From the NCBI GenBank assembly GCA_002314635.1, contig DCGQ01000004.1:41299-105298 (forward strand): a DNA stretch of 64,000 bases. Reading direction: 5' to 3'. The notes under the pieces were generated by a model. It was not told the origin of the DNA, did not search any database, and worked only from the letters and a program-made list of their open reading frames with translations. Numbering within the stretch: position 1 is the stretch's first letter; every line of letters starts with the position of its first letter. Below, piece after piece: positions 1-6,734 of the stretch. A program made the position numbers and the translations under genes. The DNA is from Clostridiales bacterium UBA1774. Its GTDB lineage: Bacteria > Bacillota > Clostridia > Oscillospirales > Oscillospiraceae.

Positions 1-3000
1 CCCCCACACAGGCCGCCGCGATTCACCATCGGGGCGGGCCTCTGCTGATCTCCGCCGGAGCCGGTTCCGGCAAAACAAGGGTGCTGGTGGAGCGGCTGCT
101 GGATCGGATTCTGACCGACGGGCTGGACATTGACCGGTTTCTCATCATCACCTATACCCGTGCCGCTGCCAATGAGCTGCGGAGCCGCATTCAGGCCGCG
201 CTGCAGAAGCGTCTCAGCAAAGACCCTTCCAACCGGCAGCTGCGGCGGCAGCTGCTGCTCTGTCCGCAGGCGCAGATCGGCACGATTCACGCCTTCTGCT
301 CCGGGATTCTGCGGGAAAACGCCCAGCTCTGCGCCATCCGCCCGGATTTCCGGCAGATGGAGGAACGGGAGCAGAAGGTACTGCGGCAGGAGGTACTGGA
401 CGCGCTCATGCAGGAGCGCTACCGGCAGATGCAGCCGGAATTTGCCCTGCTGGTGGACACGCTGGGCGCCGGTCGGGATGACAGTGCGCTGATGAAGCTG
501 GTACAGGCTACCTATGACAGTCTCCAGAGCCACACGGACCCGGACGGATGGGCCTCAGCACAGCTGGCGCAAAGTGCCTTTACCGGGGACGCAGGCGAAA
601 CCGTCTGGGGCAGTCTGCTGCTGCAGGAGGGGATTCTGACGGCGGACTACTGGCTGGGTCAGCTGCGGGCGCTGCTGCGGGACGTGGAGGCGGACGATGC
701 CATGTCCGCCAAATGCGCCGTGGGCGTGCGGGATATGATCGCGGCTGCGGATGGTTTCCGGCACGCCATGTCTCTTGGCTGGGACGCTGCGGCAGCCTGC
801 GAACCGGCATATCCCCGCACCCGTCCCAGCTACCGGGGCATCAAGGAACACCCGCTGTATCCCCGGTATACCGGCGTATGGGATGACTGTAAGAAGCAGC
901 TGAAGCGTGTCCGGGAGGTGTTTGACGCGAATTCCCAGGAGCTTTCTCAGGACTGCGCCGCCGTGAAACCCATCACGGATGCGCTGCTCCTGCTGGTACG
1001 GGATTTCTCCGCCGCCTATGACGCAGAAAAGCGGCAGCGGGGCGTGCTGGATTTCAGCGATCTGGAGCATCTGGCGCTGCATCTGCTGACGGAGGGCGGT
1101 ACGCCCACGGAGCTGGCCCGGGAGATTTCCCAGCGCTATGAGGAAATTCTGGTAGATGAGTATCAGGACTGCAACCGGGTACAGGACAGCATTTTCACCG
1201 CCGTCAGCCGAAACGGGCAGAACATCGTCATGGTCGGCGATGTGAAGCAGTCCATTTACCGGTTCCGTCTGGCTGACCCCACGATTTTTCTCCGCAAATA
1301 CGCCGCGTATCAGGATGAACCTGCCCCGGGCATGGGACGGCGCATCCTGCTCAGCGAGAATTTCCGTTCTGATCCCGGGGTGCTGGCCGCAGTCAACGAA
1401 ACCTTCCGCAATCTGATGTCTCCCGCGCTGGGTGAGATGCCCTACGGAGACCGGGAAGCGCTGCGGCCCGGCACGGAAAAGCCGGGAGACCCGGAGGCAC
1501 TCAGCGTTTTTGTCAAGGAATACGGAGACGGAGACCGGCTTACCATGGAAGCAGATGCGGTGGCCGATCATGTACTGAACCTGCTGCACAGCGGCATGAC
1601 CGTGGAAGGCCGGGCGCTGGAGCCGGGCGACATTGCCATTCTGCTCCGCTCCACCCGGGGAAGGGACAGCGTTTTCGCCGAAGCGCTGGGACGGCGGGGC
1701 ATTTCCGCCGTGTGTCTGAAAGCGGCAGACAGCCTCCGTTCCCGCCCGGCAGCGCTGTGGGCCCTGAGTCTGCTGGAGCTCATCGACAACCCCCGGCAGG
1801 ACATTCCGCTGATCACGGCGCTGCGCTGCCCGGTCTTTCACTTCACGGAGGATCGTCTGGCGCAGATACGCTGCTATGACCGGGAAGGCTGCTTCTTTGA
1901 CGCGCTGACCGCCGCTGCCTCCACGGAGCAGGACTGTGCCGATGTGCTGCTGCAGCTCCGGGACTGGCGGGAGCTGAGCCGGGAGCGGACGGTGGACGAT
2001 CTGCTGGAGCTGCTGTGCGTCCGGCTGCACCTGCCCGCGCTGGCAGAGGCGGCAGAGGCCGGTTCCTCTGCCGATCTGGAGCTGCTGGCGGACTATGCCC
2101 GCAGCTTTGCCCGAACCGGTGCTGCCGATCTGTACAGCTTTGTTACCCAGCTTCGGGAGGCGGAATCGCTGGGCAGCGGACTGACCACCGCGCCCGCTGC
2201 CGGCGGCGGCGTGATCATCACCACCATTCACGGCTCCAAGGGTCTGGAATATCCGGTGGTGATTCTGGCAGACCTGATGCACCAGTTCAACCAGCAGGAT
2301 CTGACCGCGCCATTGCTTTGCCATTCGGAGCTGGGCATCGGTGCCTGGTACACAGACCGAAAGCGGGGCATCCGTTATGCCACGCTGCCCCGGCTCGCCA
2401 TTGCCCGAAAGCTGAAAACGGAGGCACTGAGCGAGGAAATGCGGGTGCTTTATGTGGCCATGACCCGGCCGAAGCAGAAGCTGGCGCTGTTTCTCAGCGT
2501 ACCGGACCGGGAAAAGGCCCGGGATAAATACGCGGGAGGTACATTGCCGCTGCCCGCTCAACTGCTGGAGGAGGATCGGTGCCCCGGCGACTGGCTGCTG
2601 CGTCTCAGTCTGGCGCTGGAAGAAAGCGGCGGCTGGGTCTGGAAGCATCCGCCCAAGGCTCCCGTTCCTGCCGCCTCCGAACCGGAAGCAGCGGAGCCGG
2701 AGGCGGAGGAAGCGCTGGTGACGGAGGTACGGCAGCGGCTCCGCTGGCGCTATACGCACATGGAGGATACCATGCTGCCCAGCAAGCTCACTGCCACCAC
2801 GCTGCGGGACACGTTTTCCGCTGTGGAAGCAGAGGACGCCGCCATGCCGCTGCCGCAGCAGAAGCCGATCACCCGCTATGACGCGGGAGATTTCCGCCCG
2901 CCTGCATTCCTGTCGGACGCGGAAGGCCTAAGTCCTTCGGAAAAGGGAACTGCCGTCCATCTGGCCATGCAGTACGCCGATCTCCGCCTTTGTACGACCC

Positions 3001-3434
3001 CGGAAGGCGCTGCGGAAGCGCTGCGGAAGCTGGGTGAATTGCGGCTGCTGACACCCCGGCAGTTGGAGGCGGTTTCGCCGGAAAAGCTGATGCGTTTTGT
3101 CGTTTCCCCCATCGGCCGTGCCATGCTGGGCGGCAATCTGCATCGGGAGTTCAAATTCTCCCTGCTGGCGGACGCATCTGAGCTGCTGGGCAAGGGGGAC
3201 GGGCAGGTGCTGCTGCAGGGCGTGGTGGACTGCTGGACGGAAACAGGGGACGGTATCTGCCTCGTTGACTACAAGTCCGACCGGGTCACAACGTCCAGTC
3301 AGGCCGCCCGTGCGGCAGAATACGCGCCTCAGCTCCGAGCCTACGCGCTGGCACTGAGCCGGATCACGGGAAAACCGGTCATCCGAAAGACCCTGTGGTT
3401 TTTCGCCACCGACAGCGCGGTGGATGTGGAATAG
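1..3434 (+). CDS. addA: ATP-dependent helicase/nuclease subunit A (AddA), 5' end outside the window
   Basis: UvrD/PcrA-type helicase with a C-terminal RecB-family nuclease; with AddB it resects double-strand breaks for recombination. The frame is open from base 3, so the start lies just upstream; only a few residues are missing because the visible N-terminus (QAAAIHH..GPLLISAG) is the usual AddA beginning. Walker A GAGSGKT is at bases 57-77. Further on come motif II (VDEYQD), motif V (TIHGSKGLEYPVV) and motif VI (LYVAMTR). The nuclease core near the C-terminus has GVVDCW followed by VDYKSDR, which supplies the metal-binding aspartates. About 1,143 residues are visible, close to the 1,150-1,250 of the family. 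An addB gene would be expected upstream, outside the window. The family assignment is firm. Confidence 0.95.
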   Translation, partial: PTQAAAIHHRGGPLLISAGAGSGKTRVLVERLLDRILTDGLDIDRFLIITYTRAAANELRSRIQAALQKRLSKDPSNRQLRRQLLLCPQAQIGTIHAFCSGILRENAQLCAIRPDFRQMEEREQKVLRQEVLDALMQERYRQMQPEFALLVDTLGAGRDDSALMKLVQATYDSLQSHTDPDGWASAQLAQSAFTGDAGETVWGSLLLQEGILTADYWLGQLRALLRDVEADDAMSAKCAVGVRDMIAAADGFRHAMSLGWDAAAACEPAYPRTRPSYRGIKEHPLYPRYTGVWDDCKKQLKRVREVFDANSQELSQDCAAVKPITDALLLLVRDFSAAYDAEKRQRGVLDFSDLEHLALHLLTEGGTPTELAREISQRYEEILVDEYQDCNRVQDSIFTAVSRNGQNIVMVGDVKQSIYRFRLADPTIFLRKYAAYQDEPAPGMGRRILLSENFRSDPGVLAAVNETFRNLMSPALGEMPYGDREALRPGTEKPGDPEALSVFVKEYGDGDRLTMEADAVADHVLNLLHSGMTVEGRALEPGDIAILLRSTRGRDSVFAEALGRRGISAVCLKAADSLRSRPAALWALSLLELIDNPRQDIPLITALRCPVFHFTEDRLAQIRCYDREGCFFDALTAAASTEQDCADVLLQLRDWRELSRERTVDDLLELLCVRLHLPALAEAAEAGSSADLELLADYARSFARTGAADLYSFVTQLREAESLGSGLTTAPAAGGGVIITTIHGSKGLEYPVVILADLMHQFNQQDLTAPLLCHSELGIGAWYTDRKRGIRYATLPRLAIARKLKTEALSEEMRVLYVAMTRPKQKLALFLSVPDREKARDKYAGGTLPLPAQLLEEDRCPGDWLLRLSLALEESGGWVWKHPPKAPVPAASEPEAAEPEAEEALVTEVRQRLRWRYTHMEDTMLPSKLTATTLRDTFSAVEAEDAAMPLPQQKPITRYDAGDFRPPAFLSDAEGLSPSEKGTAVHLAMQYADLRLCTTPEGAAEALRKLGELRLLTPRQLEAVSPEKLMRFVVSPIGRAMLGGNLHREFKFSLLADASELLGKGDGQVLLQGVVDCWTETGDGICLVDYKSDRVTTSSQAARAAEYAPQLRAYALALSRITGKPVIRKTLWFFATDSAVDVE

Positions 3435-3437
3435 AGC

Positions 3438-3476
3438 AGGAGCGCTGCGTCGGTTTTCTTTCAACGCAGCGCTCCT
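3438..3476. terminator. Hairpin terminator between convergent addA and merR-like genes
   Basis: A perfect 13-bp inverted repeat (AGGAGCGCTGCGT and its complement) with a 13-base loop begins three bases after the addA stop codon and lies 13 bp from the end of the gene on the other strand. The T-tract is poor on both sides, so strength is uncertain; position suggests bidirectional use. Confidence 0.7.
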
Positions 3477-3489
3477 TTGATTTCCTGAT

Positions 3490-4263
3490 TTACGATTCCG
3501 GCAGCCGCAGGGCGGCTCTGGCCCGGGCCTCATCCCGGCGGCGGATCTCTACGCTGTAGCGGTTCAGCGATTCCCGGTTCAGGGTACCCACCTGAATCAG
3601 CTCCTGCCCGGATCTGCCTGTTCGCGCATACTCCACTGACTGCATATTCATCGTGCCCTGTGCCGCCATGCGGTTGGCCGAGGTGTAGTTGTGTGCCTGA
3701 CAGGGGATATCCGCCTCCGTCAGCTTATACTGCATATCCAGCCATTGCTCCTGATCCGTGCCGGAATAGATGGTCATCCAGCCCAGCCTCCGTGTCTGCT
3801 GGGGCAGGGATTTCACCGCCGCCACCCGCTCCGCCTGCAGACGGTCATAGAGCCGGAAGTTGAATTTCACATCCTGCTTTGGCAGCGGCACATCCCGCAC
3901 GGCGCTGTCCAGCTTGGCAGCCAGCTCATACAGGTCGCCGCACTGCTCCAGTCCGGGCTGACGAAGCAGCTCCCGGATGCGCCCCAGCGCCGCATAGGCT
4001 TCCTCGATCTCCGTTCCGTAATCCGCCAGCACCTGCGGGATGGCGGACGGCGCTTCCTGCATCCGGGCAATGCTTTCCACGCTGAACCGGGCCTTTCGCA
4101 GCGTGGCAACCGCTTCCAGCATCCGGATGTTTTCCTCGCTGTACTCCCGGAACCTTCTGCCGTTCAGTTCCCGGCTTTCCGGCGTGATCAGTCCCTGACT
4201 TTCATAATAACGGATGGCCTTTTCCGTCAGCTTCAGACGGCTTGCTGCCTCTTTGATCTTCAT
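3490..4263 (-). CDS. MerR-family transcriptional regulator
   Basis: 257 residues. The N-terminal 70 residues are a MerR winged helix-turn-helix (IKEAASRLKLTEKAIRYYES, then a wing ending near RMLEAVATLRKARFS), followed by a coiled-coil dimerisation helix. The rest is not a recognised drug-binding (GyrI) or metal-binding domain and has no cysteine cluster; the stretch from about residue 165 (GWMTIYSGTDQEQW..) looks like a small alpha/beta domain resembling DUF2007-type sequences, which is a weak impression. The start is fixed by AAGGAGG 9 bases upstream. It has its own promoter with a textbook MerR operator (4285-4315), so it is probably autoregulated. No obvious target gene is adjacent; the effector is unknown. 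Confidence 0.85.
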   Translation of the reverse strand: MKIKEAASRLKLTEKAIRYYESQGLITPESRELNGRRFREYSEENIRMLEAVATLRKARFSVESIARMQEAPSAIPQVLADYGTEIEEAYAALGRIRELLRQPGLEQCGDLYELAAKLDSAVRDVPLPKQDVKFNFRLYDRLQAERVAAVKSLPQQTRRLGWMTIYSGTDQEQWLDMQYKLTEADIPCQAHNYTSANRMAAQGTMNMQSVEYARTGRSGQELIQVGTLNRESLNRYSVEIRRRDEARARAALRLPES

Positions 4264-4284
4264 GGAAATCCCTCCTTGTTACGA

Positions 4285-4315
4285 AGCTTATCCTATGACC
4301 CCGGGGCATAGTCAA
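4285..4315 (-). promoter_or_regulatory. MerR-type promoter/operator (19-bp spacer, palindromic)
   Basis: On the minus strand a -35 TTGACT (4315-4310) and a weak -10 TAAGCT (4290-4285) are 19 bp apart, the elongated spacing that MerR regulators correct by DNA distortion. The spacer region holds the near-perfect palindrome CTATGACCCCGGGGCATAG (4293-4311, one mismatched pair). It drives the merR-like gene and presumably binds its product. Confidence 0.75.
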
Positions 4316-4331
4316 GGGAAATTTTGCACAA

Positions 4332-4363
4332 ACGGAGCGGAATCCGCAAAAATTCCGCTCCGT
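4332..4363 (-). terminator. Terminator downstream of degV-like gene
   Basis: A 12-bp stem (ACGGAGCGGAAT and complement) with an 8-base loop starts 9 bp after the DegV stop codon on the minus strand. The following T-rich tract is short (TTTGTGC). Confidence 0.7.
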
Positions 4364-4372
4364 CCGTCTTTC

Positions 4373-5236
4373 TTACCGCTCCGAACCCACAAAAAACAGG
4401 GACAGCGTCCCCGGGCCTACATGGGCGCCGATCATGGGGCCGATGTAAGCGTCCATCATCACTTCCACGCCGAAGCGTTCCTTCATGATGTCCCGCAGCA
4501 CAGCTACATCCTCCGGACAGTCGCTGTGCGAGATGAACACCGGGTCCTCCCGGTTCAGCGCCGTGGCCTCATAGGCATCTGCCAGCGCCTGAATGGCCTT
4601 CTTCCGGCCTCTGGCCTTGCTCATGCCGATCAGATGCCCTTCATTATCCATGTGCAGTACCGGCTTCACCTGCAGCACCGTTCCCAGAATGGCAGCAGCG
4701 CTGCTGAGGCGGCCGCCCCGCTTCAGATGGTTCAGATCATCCACCGTGAACCAGTGGCAGACATGGAACCGGGTCTCCTCCGCATAGTGCTGCAGGGCTT
4801 CCACCTCCATGCCCTCCTGCTTCCGCAGCACCATCAGGTACAGCAGCAGGCCATAACCGGAGGAAGCGCTCAGGCTGTCCACGATGCAGACCTTCCGTTC
4901 CGGGTACTGCTCCCGCAGATCCTCTGCGATCAGCTCTGCTGTATGGAAGGTAGAGCTGAGACCGGAGGAGAAGCTGAGATACAGCACATCCCGGCCCTCC
5001 CGCAGATGTGCTTCAAAGGTATCCCGGAAATCCTCGCTGTTCACCGCCGCGGTCTTGGCCATAGCGCCCTCCCGCAGCCGCTGATAAAACACCGGCGCCG
5101 GGATGCTGAGACCGGGAATGCTCTCCTCCTCGCCGTCAAACAGCAAGCTCATATCAATCACCTGCACGCCCCACTCCCGCAGAAGCTCCGGGTTGACATC
5201 GCAGGCGGAATCCACCATAATCTGATAATCTGCCAT
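4373..5236 (-). CDS. DegV family protein (fatty-acid-binding)
   Basis: 287 residues. DegV/FakB proteins bind a fatty acid and present it to the kinase FakA for phosphorylation; no kinase gene is in this window, and clostridial genomes usually carry several such paralogues. The sequence opens with YQIMVDSACDVNPELL, the standard DegV start with the conserved S/D nucleotide-like loop, and contains FSSGLSSTFHTA and the C-terminal IGPMIGAHVGPGTL, which lines the acyl pocket. Two in-frame ATGs are present; AGGAGG is only one base from the first but seven from the second, so the start is placed at the second (5236). It is a single-gene unit with its own promoter and terminator. Confidence 0.92.
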   Translation of the reverse strand: MADYQIMVDSACDVNPELLREWGVQVIDMSLLFDGEEESIPGLSIPAPVFYQRLREGAMAKTAAVNSEDFRDTFEAHLREGRDVLYLSFSSGLSSTFHTAELIAEDLREQYPERKVCIVDSLSASSGYGLLLYLMVLRKQEGMEVEALQHYAEETRFHVCHWFTVDDLNHLKRGGRLSSAAAILGTVLQVKPVLHMDNEGHLIGMSKARGRKKAIQALADAYEATALNREDPVFISHSDCPEDVAVLRDIMKERFGVEVMMDAYIGPMIGAHVGPGTLSLFFVGSER

Positions 5237-5266
5237 GATCATGCCTCCTGATGATTTTACTCTGAC

Positions 5267-5296
5267 AGATTACAACAGGCCATCCCGCTTTGTCAA
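5267..5296 (-). promoter_or_regulatory. Sigma-A promoter of degV-like gene
   Basis: Minus-strand TTGACA (5296-5291), 18-bp spacer, TAATCT (5272-5267), 31 bp upstream of the start codon. Confidence 0.7.
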
Positions 5297-5313
5297 GCCG
5301 GAATGCAGGGAAT

Positions 5314-5345
5314 AAAAACCGCGTTTCCGGCAGTCGGAAACGCGG
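5314..5345 (-). terminator. Terminator of the dnaJ-like operon
   Basis: GC-rich stem built from CCGCGTTTCCG and CGGAAACGCGG with a 5-base loop, followed on the minus strand by TTTTT. It begins 7 bp after the stop codon of the DnaJ-like gene. Confidence 0.9.
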
Positions 5346-5352
5346 CGATCAT

Positions 5353-6069
5353 TCAGAATCGGCAGCAGAGACAAAGCCGCATCAGCAGATTGGCGGCGCA
5401 GATCCCTGCGAATATCTTGGCAATACTGGGAATATGGATGCTGCTCTGCTGCTGATAGATGCCGGAGCCGCGCTGCATCCGTTCCAGCAGATTGCGATAC
5501 AGCGCATTGCTCGGTTCCATCTGAACGGCGCACCGGGCCTGCTGCTGAGCGGTGATCCGATTTCCCACCTGATAATTGGCAGTCGCGCTAAGGTAATACC
5601 ACTCCGCATTCCGCTCCGAAAGCGGGATGGTATTCAGGATATTGATCGCCTGATCGTACTGCCCCGACTGCAGATAGCTTTTCGCGCTGCGGAACCGGGT
5701 ATCGTTTTCCGACCTGTACTGTGTTCCGCTCTGCTGCCGGGTCCCGCTCTGCTGATAACCCCAGCCGGAATACCCCCAGCCTTCGAAGGGATTCCAACCG
5801 CTGCCGAAGGGACTTTCCTGCTGGGCATACCCGTATCCGCCGGACTGGGCATTGCGGCGAGCCTGTTCCTGTGCCTGTGCAGCCCGATAGCTTTCCGGGT
5901 TCTTGATCTGATCGTAGGCAGCATTGATCTCCTGCATTTTCGCCGCCGCCTCCGCATTGCCCGGATTCAGATCCGGGTGGTATTTCTGCGCCAGCTTGCG
6001 GTAAGCCGATTTGACCTGTTCATCGGTGGCATCCCTGGATACGCCCAGTACCTGCCAGGGGTCATTCAT
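5353..6069 (-). CDS. J-domain protein (DnaJ-like) with TPR-like C-terminal part
   Basis: 238 residues. Residues 1-65 are a J domain with helix II, the HPD tripeptide (KYHPDLNPG) and helix III, so it should stimulate a DnaK-type Hsp70. There is no Gly/Phe-rich zinc-finger DnaJ body; residues 70-125 are rich in Gln, Gly, Tyr and Ser (low complexity), residues 130-200 form TPR-like helices (AKSYLQSGQYDQAINIL), and the last 20 residues are hydrophobic (AGICAANLLMRLCLCC), possibly a membrane anchor. It is therefore a specialised co-chaperone rather than housekeeping DnaJ. It follows the zinc-ribbon gene by 30 bp in a two-gene operon. Confidence 0.88.
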   Translation of the reverse strand: MNDPWQVLGVSRDATDEQVKSAYRKLAQKYHPDLNPGNAEAAAKMQEINAAYDQIKNPESYRAAQAQEQARRNAQSGGYGYAQQESPFGSGWNPFEGWGYSGWGYQQSGTRQQSGTQYRSENDTRFRSAKSYLQSGQYDQAINILNTIPLSERNAEWYYLSATANYQVGNRITAQQQARCAVQMEPSNALYRNLLERMQRGSGIYQQQSSIHIPSIAKIFAGICAANLLMRLCLCCRF

Positions 6070-6099
6070 ATCGGTTGATTCCTTTCTTCTTTGGAGTTA

Positions 6100-6525
6100 T
6101 CAGGTGTTGCGGGTAAACCGTTCGCCGCACTGGCGGCAGGTGATATTCAGCTTGCCTTTTCCTCTGGGAACCCGCAGCCATGTCCGACAGGAGGGGCAGC
6201 GGAAAAACTTATAATCCTTGCGCTGATCGAAGCGCTGCTTTGTACCCTGCAGCGAGCCGGCATATCTGCTCAGATACTTCCCGGAAAACCGAAGCCAGAC
6301 CGCATTTTCCCGGCGGCGCTTTTCAAAATTTCTGGACAGGATTCGATAGGTTCCCCATGCAATACACAGCAGCGCCAGCGTAGAGAAAACCCTGCCTGCG
6401 CCGGTTCGACTCAGAAACAGGCTCAGCACCAGAAACACGATGGTCGCGGTATTCAATGCGCGGCTCAGCTGGTCTCCCCCGTAGCGTCCCGCCATAACTT
6501 TCATCAGCCAGTTTCGAAATTTCAT
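6100..6525 (-). CDS. Small membrane protein with C-terminal zinc ribbon
   Basis: 141 residues. Two hydrophobic segments (about residues 25-40 and 45-62) suggest a hairpin in the membrane, followed by a basic stretch and a C-terminal zinc ribbon with two CxxC knuckles (FRCPSCRTWLRVPRGKG, then ITCRQCGERF). Such ribbons often bind nucleic acid or protein. It is the first gene of the operon with the DnaJ-like protein, and the pairing, frequently seen in clostridia to my knowledge, suggests a membrane-linked chaperone function. AGGAGG lies 11 bp before the ATG. No specific function is known to me. Confidence 0.75.
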   Translation of the reverse strand: MKFRNWLMKVMAGRYGGDQLSRALNTATIVFLVLSLFLSRTGAGRVFSTLALLCIAWGTYRILSRNFEKRRRENAVWLRFSGKYLSRYAGSLQGTKQRFDQRKDYKFFRCPSCRTWLRVPRGKGKLNITCRQCGERFTRNT

Positions 6526-6581
6526 GACAACAGTGTCCTCCTAAAACATCCCGTTCCGGATACTTCTGATTTATGCGTGAT

Positions 6582-6610
6582 ATTATAAACCCTATTTATG
6601 AATATGTCGT
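6582..6610 (-). promoter_or_regulatory. Promoter of the zinc-ribbon/dnaJ-like operon
   Basis: Minus-strand TATAAT (6587-6582) is perfect; the -35 candidate ACGACA (6610-6605) with a 17-bp spacer is weak. Confidence 0.55.
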
Positions 6611-6670
6611 GAATTTTTCGCAAATGAATCTGAAATCCGAGTATTTTTTTCTGTGCTTTTTTCTCAGAAA

Positions 6671-6714
6671 TTCACACGCTGTTCACATTCACATGGTATT
6701 CTATATGGAATACC
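6671..6714 (+). promoter_or_regulatory. Repeat-rich regulatory region ahead of the ABC-FtsX gene
   Basis: TTCACA occurs three times (6671, 6682, 6688), the first two 11 bp apart (one helical turn), then a perfect inverted repeat GGTATTC-TATATG-GAATACC at 6695-6714. It sits 20-65 bp before the ABC gene start. Direct repeats at helical spacing are typical for OmpR-type response regulators; no regulator gene is adjacent. No convincing -35/-10 pair was found. Confidence 0.4.
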
Positions 6715-6734
6715 AATCAAAGGGAGTTTCCATT

